DNA of 64,000 bases from Gracilibacillus alcaliphilus (GCF_016909015.1 NZ_JAFBFA010000010.1:62001-126000); one strand, 5' to 3'. Shown: positions 44,609 through 53,708, numbered from the stretch's first letter. The notes: generated by a model from the letters alone, not told the origin. Numbers and translations: made by a program.

Positions 44609-45160
44609 ATGGTAAATTTAATATTGATTATTTTATTTTTAATTGGGATCCTTGTAGGATTGCGACGAGGTCTCATCTTGCAATTTCTGCACTTAACAAG
44701 CTTTATTATCGCCTTTATAGTAGCAGCGAGGTACTATGACAATGTAGCATCAAAATTAGAATTATGGATTCCGTATCCAGAGATGATGTCTGGTTCGACT
44801 TGGGCGATTTTTGGTGACATGATCTCTTTGGAGGCTGCCTATTATAATGCGATTGCATTTGGCGGATTATTTATTGTTACCAAAATTGTTCTCCAGATTG
44901 TGGCTACTATGCTGGATTTTGTAGCCGATATTCCAATCCTTCGCTCCATAAATAATATCCTTGGAGCAGTTTTAGGGTTCTTGGAAGTATATTTGGTTGT
45001 CTTCATTCTGCTTTATATATTTGCATTGGCCCCGGTATCTTATGTACAGGACTATATTGATCAATCTGGTATTGCGAAAAGAATTGTCGAGCATACTCCG
45101 GTGTTAACGGATAAAGTGACGACATATCTATTTGAGAATGATCCACTGAATAATGACTAG
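44609..45160 (+). CDS. yshB: CvpA family membrane protein (YshB)
   Basis: A 183-residue membrane protein with four TM segments and the CvpA start (LILIILFLIGILVGLRRGLI). Homologues are linked to colicin V production in E. coli, but the role in Bacilli is unknown. The order zapA-cvpA-polX-mutS2 is conserved. A strong hairpin follows. Confidence 0.9.
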   Translation: MVNLILIILFLIGILVGLRRGLILQFLHLTSFIIAFIVAARYYDNVASKLELWIPYPEMMSGSTWAIFGDMISLEAAYYNAIAFGGLFIVTKIVLQIVATMLDFVADIPILRSINNILGAVLGFLEVYLVVFILLYIFALAPVSYVQDYIDQSGIAKRIVEHTPVLTDKVTTYLFENDPLNND

Positions 45161-45165
45161 CTTAT

Positions 45166-45199
45166 CTACCCTTGCCAGACATAAGCAAGGGTAGTTCTG
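45166..45199 (+). terminator. Hairpin after cvpA
   Basis: A 10-bp perfect stem CTACCCTTGC / GCAAGGGTAG with a 9-base loop and a modest T tract (TTCTGTTGTT). Confidence 0.75.
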
Positions 45200-45220
45200 T
45201 TGTTATATCATGCCAATGCT

Positions 45221-45256
45221 GGTTCTTTTTATCGAACTTGTTGAACACGTACTTGA
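45221..45256. repeat. Solo end-repeat related to the 50463-50820 element
   Basis: GGTTCTTTTTATCGAACTTG and the following TTGAACACGTACTT are almost identical to 50794-50828, the right end of the larger element. No matching left end is nearby, so this is a lone terminal fragment between cvpA and polX. Confidence 0.65.
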
Positions 45257-45368
45257 AGAAATTTTTTTGGTCTGAGCTATTCATGGAACCATATACGGTA
45301 GGAAAAAAGCCTAAGCTTTAGGAGAATGAATTTTTTTTGCAATAGTTATGATGGAAAGAGGTAATGAT

Positions 45369-47081
45369 ATGAATAAGAAAGATGTAATCAAATTATTAGA
45401 ACAGATTGCTGTCTATATGGAATTGAAGGGGGAAAATCCCTTTAAGATCTCTGCCTACCGCAAAGCGGCACAAGCATTGGAACGTGATCATCGCTCCATT
45501 ACCGAAATCGATGATTTTACCAAACTGCAAGGAGTCGGTAAAGGGACAGCAACTGTAATAAATGAATATGTAGAAACAGGCCGTTCAGAAACCCTTCAGC
45601 AATTAGAACAAGAGGTGCCTGCTGGTTTAATCCCATTACTTGATTTGCAGGGGCTGGGCGGTAAGAAGCTGGCAAGACTGTATCATGAACTAGGTGTAGT
45701 AGACGAGGCCACCTTGCGTACAGCGTGTGAACAGGGAGAAGTCCGGGTGTTAAAAGGATTTGGAAAGAAAACAGAAGAAAAAATACTCGAAGCCCTAAAT
45801 AATATAGGAGCAAGACCGGAGCGGCTGCCAGTATCCAGTGTGACACAGCTTGTAAAGCAAATAGAGGCTTATTTGGAAACGATCCAAGAGATTCAGCAAT
45901 ACTCACTAGCCGGCAGTATGCGGCGGTTTCGTGAAACGGTTAAAGATTTAGATTTTATTATTGCGACAGAACAGCCGCAACAAGTAAAAGAAGCATTATT
46001 GGCCATAGAAGGACGCTTGGAAACGGTTGCCTCTGGAGATACCAAGGTGTCCATTGTATTGCAGGGAGAGTATCCTGTCAGTGTTGATTTTCGTCTGGTA
46101 ACCAATCCAGAATTTGCTAGTACTCTGCATCATTTTACAGGTTCCAAGGATCATAACGTGCGGATGCGTCAATTAGCTAAATCACAAGGAAAGAAGATCA
46201 GTGAATATGGTGTGGAAGATATCGAGACAGGGATAGTGGAGACGTTTGATTCTGAAGCGGCCTTTTATCAATATTTTGGTTTACATTATATTCCGCCGGA
46301 AATCCGTGAAGGTACAGATGAAATAGAACAAGCTGCCGCTCCGATCGAACTTATTCAGCTAGAAGATATTCGCGGAGATTTGCATATGCACTCTACTTGG
46401 AGTGATGGCGCCCAAACGATTGAAGAGATGGTGATCCGCGCCAAAGAAAAAGGCTATCAATATCTCGTGATTACTGATCATTCGAAGTTTTTACAAGTAG
46501 CTAATGGATTAAATGAGACCCGGCTGAAGAAACAGGCTGAGGAAATTGCCAGGGTAAGTGAGAAACATCCCGATATTCGTATTTTTAAAGGGATTGAAAT
46601 GGACATCCTCCCAGATGGACGGCTAGATTTCAATGATGATGTATTAGAAGGATTGGATTTCGTTATTGCTTCAATCCATTCCAGCTTTTCTCAGTCTCAA
46701 GAAAAAATCCATGAACGGCTGTTAACGGCATTAGAGAATCCACACGTAGATATGATTGCCCATCCAACAGGAAGGTTACTCGGCAGACGTGATGGATATG
46801 ATGTAGATGTGGATTGGTTAATTGACAAAGCGAAACAAACCAATACAGTGTTGGAATTGAACGCTAACCCGAATCGATTGGATCTGTCGGCAGAATGGGT
46901 AAAAAAGGCGCAAGCAGCAGGTGTCAAGTTAGCAATTAATACGGACGCCCATAGCTATCAAATGCTGGAGGATATGGCTGCCGGTGTAGGAACAGCAAGA
47001 CGAGGACACATTCGCAAAGAAACAGTGATCAACACCATGACAAAGGAAGAGATCGAACAGTTTTTTAACCGAAAGAAATAA
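45369..47081 (+). CDS. polX: DNA polymerase/3'-5' exonuclease PolX
   Basis: A 570-residue family X polymerase, the same length as B. subtilis PolX. The N-terminal helix-hairpin-helix part (LQGVGKGTATVINEYV, LKGFGKKTEEKILEAL) is followed by the palm with SMRRFRETVKDLDFIIA and a C-terminal PHP domain (RGDLHMHSTWSDG, TDHSKF, HPTGR), a metal-dependent exonuclease used in base-excision repair. The ATG at 45369 follows AAGAGG; an upstream one would add 7 residues. mutS2 follows after 13 bp. Confidence 0.96.
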   Translation: MNKKDVIKLLEQIAVYMELKGENPFKISAYRKAAQALERDHRSITEIDDFTKLQGVGKGTATVINEYVETGRSETLQQLEQEVPAGLIPLLDLQGLGGKKLARLYHELGVVDEATLRTACEQGEVRVLKGFGKKTEEKILEALNNIGARPERLPVSSVTQLVKQIEAYLETIQEIQQYSLAGSMRRFRETVKDLDFIIATEQPQQVKEALLAIEGRLETVASGDTKVSIVLQGEYPVSVDFRLVTNPEFASTLHHFTGSKDHNVRMRQLAKSQGKKISEYGVEDIETGIVETFDSEAAFYQYFGLHYIPPEIREGTDEIEQAAAPIELIQLEDIRGDLHMHSTWSDGAQTIEEMVIRAKEKGYQYLVITDHSKFLQVANGLNETRLKKQAEEIARVSEKHPDIRIFKGIEMDILPDGRLDFNDDVLEGLDFVIASIHSSFSQSQEKIHERLLTALENPHVDMIAHPTGRLLGRRDGYDVDVDWLIDKAKQTNTVLELNANPNRLDLSAEWVKKAQAAGVKLAINTDAHSYQMLEDMAAGVGTARRGHIRKETVINTMTKEEIEQFFNRKK

Positions 47082-47094
47082 GGGGGCCTGACCT

Positions 47095-49443
47095 ATGAAT
47101 GAACGAATTCTCAAGGTGCTGGAATTCAAGAAAATTATGGAGCAATTAATCGAACAGACCGCTTCATCATTAGGCTCTGAGAAAGTACATGCATTAAAGC
47201 CATCAAGTGACCTTGATCAGGTAGTCCGATGGCAGGATGAAACAGATGAAGCCTATCATATTATTCGTCTAAAAGGCAATGTACCTTTGGGCGGGATTTT
47301 TGATATTAAACCAAGTGTTAAGCGAGCAGTTATTGGCAGTACATTAAATGCTCATGAATGTCTGGATGTGGCCAGTACGATTTATGGCGGGAAACAGTTA
47401 AAATATTTTATCACTAATTTAGAAGATATAGACATGCCAATTCTAGAGGAATTAATAGAAGAGATTGTACCGTTGAATGAATTGGAACGAGAGATTAAGA
47501 ATTGTATTGACGATCATGGCCACATTATGGACGGTGCCTCTGACAAACTCCGAGGCTTACGGACAAAAATTCGTACAAGTGAAAATCGACTCCGGGATCG
47601 GTTAGATCAATACACACGAACCAAGGCAAAAATGTTATCTGATGCGATTATTACGATTCGAAATGACCGTTATGTACTCCCGGTGAAGCAAGAATATCGC
47701 GGGGCGATTGGCGGTATTGTCCATGATCAATCTTCTTCCGGCCAAACTTTATTTATGGAGCCGCAAGCAGTGGTAGAGCTTAATAATCAGCTGCAGGAGG
47801 CAAGGGTAGAAGAAAAGCGTGAGATCGACCGGATATTAAAAGAGTTGACGGAGCGGATTGCCGAAGACGAGGCTTTTATAATGCAAAATGTCGAGGTATT
47901 AGCAAAAATAGATTTTATTTTTGCCAGGGCCAAGTTGAGCCATAAAATGAAAGCAAGCCGCCCGAAAATGAATAACGAAGGTATTATCAAGATGAAGCAA
48001 GCCCGACACCCCTTGATTGCAAGAGAGGAAGTAGTGGCGAATGATGTCGAATTGGGCGAGGACTTCACGGCGATTGTTATTACAGGCCCTAACACAGGCG
48101 GAAAAACCGTTACCTTGAAAATGGTAGGTCTTTGTACATTGATGGCACAATCAGGCTTGCATGTTCCAGCATTAGACGGCTGTGAATTGGCTGTTTTTTC
48201 AAATGTGTTTGCTGATATTGGGGATGAACAGTCGATTGAACAGAGCTTAAGTACCTTTTCTTCTCATATGACCAATATTGTAGATATTCTAGACCAATTT
48301 GATACTAATTCATTACTGCTATTTGATGAGCTGGGTGCAGGTACAGACCCGCAAGAAGGAGCGGCACTGGCTATGTCAATTTTGGATCATGTGATAGCTA
48401 AACAGGCTCGAGTGATCGCCACTACCCATTATCCAGAGTTGAAGGCATATGGATATAATCGTGAAGGTGTTATCAATGCCTCAGTGGAATTTGATATTCA
48501 AACCTTGCAGCCTACCTATCGCTTATTGATTGGGGTGCCTGGAAGGAGTAATGCCTTTGAGATTTCCCGCCGTTTGGGACTGCAGGAGGCGATTATTGAA
48601 GAAGCGAAAGAGCTGATCGGTGCTGATTCAAAAGATGTAGAGAATATGATTGCTTCTTTAGAGGATTCCCGCCGCAGGGCAGAACTTGACTATGATGATG
48701 CACATCGTTTGTTAGAAGAAGCCGCACAAGTAAAACAGGATATAGAGAAACAATGGCGGCAATTTGAGCAAGAACGCGAGACATTGTATAAGAAGGCGGA
48801 AGAGAAGGCAGAGAAGGCTGTTGTCAAGGCGCGTGAAGAGGCTGAAGCAATTGTTGAGAAACTCCGTCAGACAGAGACTCAGTCAGAATTGAAAGAACAT
48901 GAATGGATTGAAGCGAAGAAACGGCTGTCTGCTGCTAACCCAGAATTGACAAAGAAAGAGAAGCAGGCACAACGTCCGCTGGATGAAGACAAAGCGAAGA
49001 CGTTGAAGCCAGGTGACGAAGTAAAACTATTAACGCTTGATCAAAAAGGAACGATTATAGAACAGACAGGTAAACAGGAATTTCAAGTACAAGTTGGAAT
49101 CATGAAATTAAAGGCCAAACGAAAAGATCTGTTATTTATTCGCAGAGAAGAACAACAGACAGAGAAGCCGCTGGCAACTATCCGCGGTTCACAATACCAC
49201 GTTAAGCCAGAACTCGATTTACGCGGGGAACGCTATGAGGAGGCCATGGGCCGGCTTGAGAAATATATAGACGATGCCCTCCTGGCTGGTTATAATAAAG
49301 TGTCGGTTATTCATGGGAAGGGAACCGGCGCTTTAAGAAAAGGTGTAAAAGACTTTGCACGCAAACATTCTAAGATTGCCAATGCCCGTGATGGGGAGAT
49401 GGGGGAAGGCGGCCTTGGAGTAACTGTCTTTGAATTAAAATAG
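47095..49443 (+). CDS. mutS2: Endonuclease MutS2
   Basis: A 782-residue MutS-like protein. The clamp/lever part comes first, then the ATPase with Walker A GPNTGGKTVTLK, Walker B LLLFDELGAGTDPQEG, a long coiled coil (about 510-620) and a C-terminal Smr nuclease domain (LDLRGERYEEA, VIHGKGTGALRKG). In Bacilli, MutS2 acts on recombination intermediates and on collided ribosomes. It lacks the mismatch-recognition domain of MutS. AAGGGGGC lies before the ATG. Confidence 0.97.
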   Translation: MNERILKVLEFKKIMEQLIEQTASSLGSEKVHALKPSSDLDQVVRWQDETDEAYHIIRLKGNVPLGGIFDIKPSVKRAVIGSTLNAHECLDVASTIYGGKQLKYFITNLEDIDMPILEELIEEIVPLNELEREIKNCIDDHGHIMDGASDKLRGLRTKIRTSENRLRDRLDQYTRTKAKMLSDAIITIRNDRYVLPVKQEYRGAIGGIVHDQSSSGQTLFMEPQAVVELNNQLQEARVEEKREIDRILKELTERIAEDEAFIMQNVEVLAKIDFIFARAKLSHKMKASRPKMNNEGIIKMKQARHPLIAREEVVANDVELGEDFTAIVITGPNTGGKTVTLKMVGLCTLMAQSGLHVPALDGCELAVFSNVFADIGDEQSIEQSLSTFSSHMTNIVDILDQFDTNSLLLFDELGAGTDPQEGAALAMSILDHVIAKQARVIATTHYPELKAYGYNREGVINASVEFDIQTLQPTYRLLIGVPGRSNAFEISRRLGLQEAIIEEAKELIGADSKDVENMIASLEDSRRRAELDYDDAHRLLEEAAQVKQDIEKQWRQFEQERETLYKKAEEKAEKAVVKAREEAEAIVEKLRQTETQSELKEHEWIEAKKRLSAANPELTKKEKQAQRPLDEDKAKTLKPGDEVKLLTLDQKGTIIEQTGKQEFQVQVGIMKLKAKRKDLLFIRREEQQTEKPLATIRGSQYHVKPELDLRGERYEEAMGRLEKYIDDALLAGYNKVSVIHGKGTGALRKGVKDFARKHSKIANARDGEMGEGGLGVTVFELK

Positions 49444-49458
49444 GGAGGAATCTACGTT

Positions 49459-49863
49459 ATGGCTGAGTTTTGGGCAAACATTTATGTAGAAACTGCGGCA
49501 AGGTATAGTGTGGCGATATTATGTTTAATCGTATTTTTAGTTATTTTTGAACTGGTAACCTCTTATAAGAATTGGGATGAAATTAGAAGAGGAAATCTCA
49601 GTGTGGCCATGGCTACAGGGGGCAAGATCTTTGGAATTGCCAATATCTTGCGCTATTCGAATGAACACAATGATACCATTTTAGAAAGCATTGCATGGGG
49701 CGGATTTGGTTTTCTCTTGCTTTTATTTGGTTATTTTATTTTTGAATTCTTGACACCAACATATAAAATTGATCAGGAACTTGCAAATGATAATCGGGCA
49801 GTAGGCTTTATCTCACTGATTATTTCTGTTGGGCTGTCCTATGTAATTGGCTCTAGTATCTAA
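49459..49863 (+). CDS. yshE: DUF350 family membrane protein (YshE)
   Basis: A 134-residue protein with four TM segments and the DUF350 text around GNLSVAMATGGKIFGIANILR and WGGFGFLLLLFGYFIFE. The place after mutS2 matches B. subtilis yshE. Function unknown. AGGGAGGA precedes the ATG. Confidence 0.85.
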   Translation: MAEFWANIYVETAARYSVAILCLIVFLVIFELVTSYKNWDEIRRGNLSVAMATGGKIFGIANILRYSNEHNDTILESIAWGGFGFLLLLFGYFIFEFLTPTYKIDQELANDNRAVGFISLIISVGLSYVIGSSI

Positions 49864-49878
49864 CCGAGGAGTGGATGC

Positions 49879-49959
49879 ATGAAAACTTTGGCATATGTCT
49901 TAATCGTTATTGCTGTGATCTTTGTGGCTGTAGGTATTTATTATGTCATGACGGTTTAA
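49879..49959 (+). CDS. Small membrane peptide, 26 residues
   Basis: A 27-codon frame (ATG 49879 to TAA 49957) encodes MKTLAYVLIVIAV followed by a second hydrophobic run ending YYVMTV: one TM helix and almost nothing else. CCGAGGAGTGG at good spacing precedes the ATG. It lies 15 bp after yshE, before the trxA promoter, so it is probably co-transcribed with yshE. Its size hides it from normal gene callers. No family recognised. Confidence 0.6.
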   Translation: MKTLAYVLIVIAVIFVAVGIYYVMTV

Positions 49960-49988
49960 GCAAACTATTAGGATGATCTTATGAAGGA

Positions 49989-49997
49989 TGCTATAAT
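49989..49997 (+). promoter_or_regulatory. Extended -10 promoter of trxA
   Basis: TGCTATAAT, a full extended -10 box, about 37 bases before the trxA ATG. The best -35 (TTAGGA) is poor. Confidence 0.55.
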
Positions 49998-50033
49998 CAT
50001 GAGGTAAATGGATTGATGAAGGAGGAAATAATA

Positions 50034-50348
50034 ATGGCAATTGTAGCAGCAACTGATAGCACGTTTGCAGATGAAACAAGTAAAGGCTTAGTTTTAGCAG
50101 ATTTCTGGGCAACTTGGTGTGGACCTTGTAAAATGATTGCACCAGTACTTGAAGAAATAGATGGCGAATTAAGCGATACCGTGAAAATCGTTAAACTTGA
50201 TGTAGATGAAAATCAAGAAACGGCAGGTAAATTTGGAGTAATGAGTATCCCTACACTTCTTCTTTTCAAAGATGGAGAAGTAGTGGATCAAGTAGTAGGA
50301 TACCAACCAAAAGAAGCACTTGTTGAGTTAATCAATAAACATGCGTAA
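50034..50348 (+). CDS. trxA: Thioredoxin
   Basis: A 104-residue thioredoxin with the active site WCGPC (Cys29, Cys32) and the cis-proline in SIPTLLLF. It is the general disulfide reductant. The ATG at 50034 follows AAGGAGG; an upstream ATG would add 7 residues across the ribosome site. A terminator follows directly. Confidence 0.98.
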   Translation: MAIVAATDSTFADETSKGLVLADFWATWCGPCKMIAPVLEEIDGELSDTVKIVKLDVDENQETAGKFGVMSIPTLLLFKDGEVVDQVVGYQPKEALVELINKHA

Positions 50349-50356
50349 CGACCTTT

Positions 50357-50394
50357 ACAATCCCTTATGATAACCTCATAGGGGATTGTTTTTT
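50357..50394 (+). terminator. Rho-independent terminator after trxA
   Basis: ACAATCCCTTATGA pairs with TCATAGGGGATTGT (one G-T pair) around a 5-base loop, followed by six Ts. Confidence 0.92.
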
Positions 50395-50462
50395 AGCAGT
50401 GGTATAATAAAGGGACTGGGGGACAGCTAAGGATGGGTCTTCCCCCAATTCCTTTATAAGAA

Positions 50463-50820
50463 TGTTCAAAAAGTCCAATAAAAATGGCACGGCGAATGTT
50501 GGAGTTGGCGATAGTGAAACTTCTGCTAAGAGCACCCACATCGTGTGGGTAACGCAGAAGTCAACACATCCTGTGCAAGTCCGTTGCTCATGTATTAAAG
50601 GCATACACTCCATTACTCAAAACGGCGCCGCCTTGAACTTTCGACGTACAGGATGTGCTAGTGCAGGCGTTGTGACAGGACGTCACGGTTTTAGCCTGCC
50701 GGCACACACGATTTGCTAGTATCGGTGCTGCAACAAATGGTTTCGGTGGGGCGAGTAACCGCAGTCCCAGGACGTTGCGAACTTAACCGATGATGGTCCT
50801 TTTTATCGAACTTTTTGAAC
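50463..50820. repeat. MITE-like element with terminal inverted repeats
   Basis: A 358-bp intergenic element between trxA and uvrC. The left end TGTTCAAAAAGTCCAATAAA and the complement of the right end (TGTTCAAAAAGTTCGATAAA, 50794-50820) match at 18 of 20 positions. Inside are nested hairpins: ACTTCTGC/GCAGAAGT around ACCCACA/TGTGGGT (50519-50561), CACATCCTGT/ACAGGATGTG, and GTGAC/GTCAC in the module 50643-50699. No transposase and no credible gene. A solo right end lies at 45221. Related modules lie at 28111, 28256 and 60379. Confidence 0.75.
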
Positions 50821-50888
50821 ACGTACTTTATGTTCAATGATTGCTCTATTACAGGACAATAAAAAAGCGGCTTGTTAGGGGGGATGAC

Positions 50889-52673
50889 ATGAATCCGCAT
50901 ATCAAAGAGAAACTGGCGGTACTGCCGGCCCAGCCGGGATGTTATCTTATGAAAGATAGACATGGAACTGTTATATATGTTGGGAAATCTAAAATGTTAA
51001 GAAATCGTGTTCGTTCTTATTTTATTGGTGCTAACGATCAGAAGACACAGCGATTAGTAAAAGAAATTGATAATTTTGAATACATTGTGACGGGTTCAGA
51101 AGTCGAAGCACTTATTTTGGAAATGAATTTGATCAAGAAATACGATCCGAAATATAACGTATTATTGAAAGACGATAAATCGTATCCTTTTTTGAAGATT
51201 ACCAATGAACGGCATCCACGCTTGATTATTACGAGAAAAGTCAAAAAAGATAAAGGCAAGTATTTTGGACCTTATCCCAATGTGATGGCAGCTAGAGAAA
51301 CGAAAAAACTATTAGACAGGCTCTATCCGTTGCGCAAATGTAATAACCCAAAAGGACGCCATTGCCTCTATTATCATATGAATCAGTGTTTGGCTTGTGC
51401 CGATAATCCACCGTCTGTGGAAGAGTATCGCCAGATCACACAAGAGGTGGCCAGTTTTTTAAAAGGCGGCTACCATCAGATCAAAAAAGAGCTGAAAGAG
51501 AAAATGCTGGCTGCGTCAGAAGAATTAAATTTTGAACGTGCCAAGGAATTTCGTGATTTGATTGAACATATTGAATCGGTTATGGAACAACAGAAAATCA
51601 GTATCAATGATCAAATTGATCGCGATATTTTTAATTATAGCTACGATAAGGGCTGGATGTGTGTACAGGTATTCTTTATCCGGCAAGGGAAACTCATTGA
51701 AAGAGATCTATCTGTATTTCCTTTTTTTGATGAGGCAGAGGAGGCATTTCTTAGTTTCATAGGAAGTTTTTATCTGCATCATCACCATCCAAAACCAAAA
51801 GAAATCCTTGTACCGATTGCAACTAATATCGAATCATTGAAAGAGTTATTAGATGTGGATGTACACATACCTTTACGCGGCCGAAAAAAGGAATTAGTAG
51901 AATTGGCAATGAAAAACGCGGAAATTGCTTTGCAAGAGAAATTCAGCTTAATTGAACGTAATGAAGAACGTACTATTAAAGCGGTGGAAACGTTAGGGGA
52001 AGCACTAAATATTGAAACACCGCATCGAATTGAGGCTTTTGATAATTCCAATATTCAAGGAACAGATCCAGTTTCTGCGATGGTGGTCTTTATCGATGGC
52101 CAGCCAGCGAAAAAAGAATATCGAAAATACAAGATTAAAGGAGTCAAGGGACCGGATGATTATGAGACGATGCGAGAGGTTATCCGCCGCCGATATACAA
52201 GAGTGCTGAAAGAGAATAATCCTTTACCTGATTTAATTGTCGTAGATGGTGGTAAAGGCCAGATGTCAGCCGCATTAGATGTATTAGAGAATGAGTTGGG
52301 ATTAGACATTCCTTTGTGTGGATTAGCAAAAGATGATAAACATAAGACAAGTGAGCTCTTGTATGGTGACCCGCCAGTAATGATTGACTTAGACCGCCGC
52401 TCCCAATCTTTTTATTTAATTCAGCGCATTCAAGAGGAAGTTCACCGTTTTGCGATCACCTTTCACCGGCAGTTACGGGGAAAAAGCGTTTTTCATTCCA
52501 AACTAGATGAGATTGACGGAGTCGGTGCACAGCGCAAGAGATTGCTTTTGACCCATTTTAAATCAGTAACAGAGATCGAACAGGCAAGTGTAGAGGAAAT
52601 TACCAGGTTAGGCATACCAAAACCGGTGGCAGAGAATATCCTCCAGCAATTACAAGAGGAAGAATCGGAATAA
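50889..52673 (+). CDS. uvrC: Excinuclease ABC subunit C
   Basis: A 594-residue nucleotide-excision repair nuclease that cuts on both sides of the lesion with UvrAB. It has the N-terminal GIY-YIG domain (GCYLMKDRHGTVIYVGKSKMLRNR), a cysteine-containing linker, the UVR domain (AASEELNFERAKEFRD), the RNase H-like C-nuclease (AFDNSNIQGTDPV) and C-terminal helix-hairpin-helices. The ATG at 50889 follows GGGGGGAT; upstream readings enter the repeat. The next genes differ from B. subtilis, where lysC follows. Confidence 0.97.
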   Translation: MNPHIKEKLAVLPAQPGCYLMKDRHGTVIYVGKSKMLRNRVRSYFIGANDQKTQRLVKEIDNFEYIVTGSEVEALILEMNLIKKYDPKYNVLLKDDKSYPFLKITNERHPRLIITRKVKKDKGKYFGPYPNVMAARETKKLLDRLYPLRKCNNPKGRHCLYYHMNQCLACADNPPSVEEYRQITQEVASFLKGGYHQIKKELKEKMLAASEELNFERAKEFRDLIEHIESVMEQQKISINDQIDRDIFNYSYDKGWMCVQVFFIRQGKLIERDLSVFPFFDEAEEAFLSFIGSFYLHHHHPKPKEILVPIATNIESLKELLDVDVHIPLRGRKKELVELAMKNAEIALQEKFSLIERNEERTIKAVETLGEALNIETPHRIEAFDNSNIQGTDPVSAMVVFIDGQPAKKEYRKYKIKGVKGPDDYETMREVIRRRYTRVLKENNPLPDLIVVDGGKGQMSAALDVLENELGLDIPLCGLAKDDKHKTSELLYGDPPVMIDLDRRSQSFYLIQRIQEEVHRFAITFHRQLRGKSVFHSKLDEIDGVGAQRKRLLLTHFKSVTEIEQASVEEITRLGIPKPVAENILQQLQEEESE

Positions 52674-52908
52674 GTGAACTTGGTTAAAAAGTGGAATATG
52701 ACGGAGCAGGGCAGATAGAGCTACCACAAATGATTATTTTGTAGCCTTTGGGAGTTATCGCGCGAGGCAGTCATTCTCAGCCTTCATTTCAAGAGACTTT
52801 TAGATTTTAAGCGGATATGTCTGAGAAGTCTCAGATGGAGGTAATAAAAGTCCGCACTTACGGTCCTCCTGCTTATCTGGGGCAATGCTAGGCTTTACAC
52901 AGGGGAAT
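52674..52908 (+). other. Structured gene-free stretch after uvrC
   Basis: No gene is seen. Several hairpins are obvious: CAGAT/ATCTG enclosing GGAGG/CCTCC (about 52832-52879), CTGAG/CTCAG with a 4-base loop just before it, and AGAGACTT/AAGTCTC around both. The density of pairing is above that of an ordinary spacer. It does not fit the lysine-riboswitch consensus. It could be another repeat type with one copy in this window. Confidence 0.5.
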
Positions 52909-52958
52909 AAAAAGAATAGCGGCAGTCCTAATGTGGATCTGTCCCGCTGTTCTTTTTT
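52909..52958. terminator. Bidirectional terminator between uvrC and yslB
   Basis: AAAAAGAATAGCGG pairs with CCGCTGTTCTTTTTT around a roughly 21-base loop with CAG/CTG pairing at its base. A tails on one side and T tails on the other let it serve both convergent genes. Confidence 0.8.
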
Positions 52959-53016
52959 AATCCGGATTATGGATGCGAAAAGTTCTATTCAACCACTACA
53001 TGCTGCACCCAGCTCT

Positions 53017-53442
53017 TTAGCTTTGTATGACATGTAATAATATTTGATCTTTCTTTGTTTCCACTACACACTCGTTGGCTTCTTCTTTGATTTGTACCAC
53101 AGACTCTGCCAAGAAACCCGCCTCTAAGACATAATCTACCTGTTCTAATGTTTGCTGTCTTGCTTGAATGATATCGCCGCCCAGTTCAAAAATAAGCCGT
53201 TTACGCTTTTCTTGGACGAGGTTTAATTCACCCCAGCCAACATGAGCGAAAAACTCTTTTACTTCTTCTAAACTGCCGCATTGGGCTTGTCGGGCTATAT
53301 TCTTACCCATTATATACAGTATCAATTCGGTTTCTTGACCTAGCATATCAGGCAGGCCAATATATCGTATCAAATCATAGCCACTGCTTGTAGTTTGCAG
53401 GTTAGCAAGCACAGTAGCCAGATTGGTTCTCTGTTTCGTCAC
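53017..53442 (-). CDS. yslB: YslB family protein (DUF2507)
   Basis: A 141-residue protein of the YslB/DUF2507 family, related to the V4R fold. Recognisable text is GYDLIRYIGLPDMLGQE and KRLIFELGGDIIQAR. Function unknown. It lies beside sdhCAB as in B. subtilis but faces the other way from uvrC. The GTG start at 53442 has GAGAGGGGAAC before it. Confidence 0.88.
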   Translation of the reverse strand: MTKQRTNLATVLANLQTTSSGYDLIRYIGLPDMLGQETELILYIMGKNIARQAQCGSLEEVKEFFAHVGWGELNLVQEKRKRLIFELGGDIIQARQQTLEQVDYVLEAGFLAESVVQIKEEANECVVETKKDQILLHVIQS

Positions 53443-53679
53443 TAGATTGTTCCCCTCTCTTACCTTGGTCAGACTGTATCACTTATATACATTATCACCT
53501 TTTTCAGCTATTTCTGCAATTACTTACTGGGAATTTTCTATATAAATCTGACATTTTGCTGTTTTTAGCATGCCTGCATCAGGCAAATCACCTTATCTGA
53601 CAAGTGTGTCAGCTGTTCCTTACATATTACACATTAGATTTCTTATTCTCCTATTTTTTTTAAAATCTATTTCGTTTTC

Positions 53680-53708
53680 TTGACGCTTATAGTGGATAGA
53701 AGTACAAT
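53680..53708 (+). promoter_or_regulatory. Sigma-A promoter of sdhCAB
   Basis: TTGACG (53680-53685), a 17-bp spacer and TACAAT (53703-53708). The transcript would start near 53715 and carry a 155-base leader. The rest of the 427-bp yslB-sdhC gap is A/T rich with no gene. Confidence 0.75.

Noticed and set aside
50462..50719. 85-codon frame inside the trxA-uvrC element
   Set aside because: It runs through nested inverted repeats and reads as shuffled sequence without a ribosome site.
52674..52958. Lysine riboswitch after uvrC
   Set aside because: The spot and the hairpins suggested it, but the GAGGxGCG start and the GCCGAA core of the class are not present on either strand as far as I can see.
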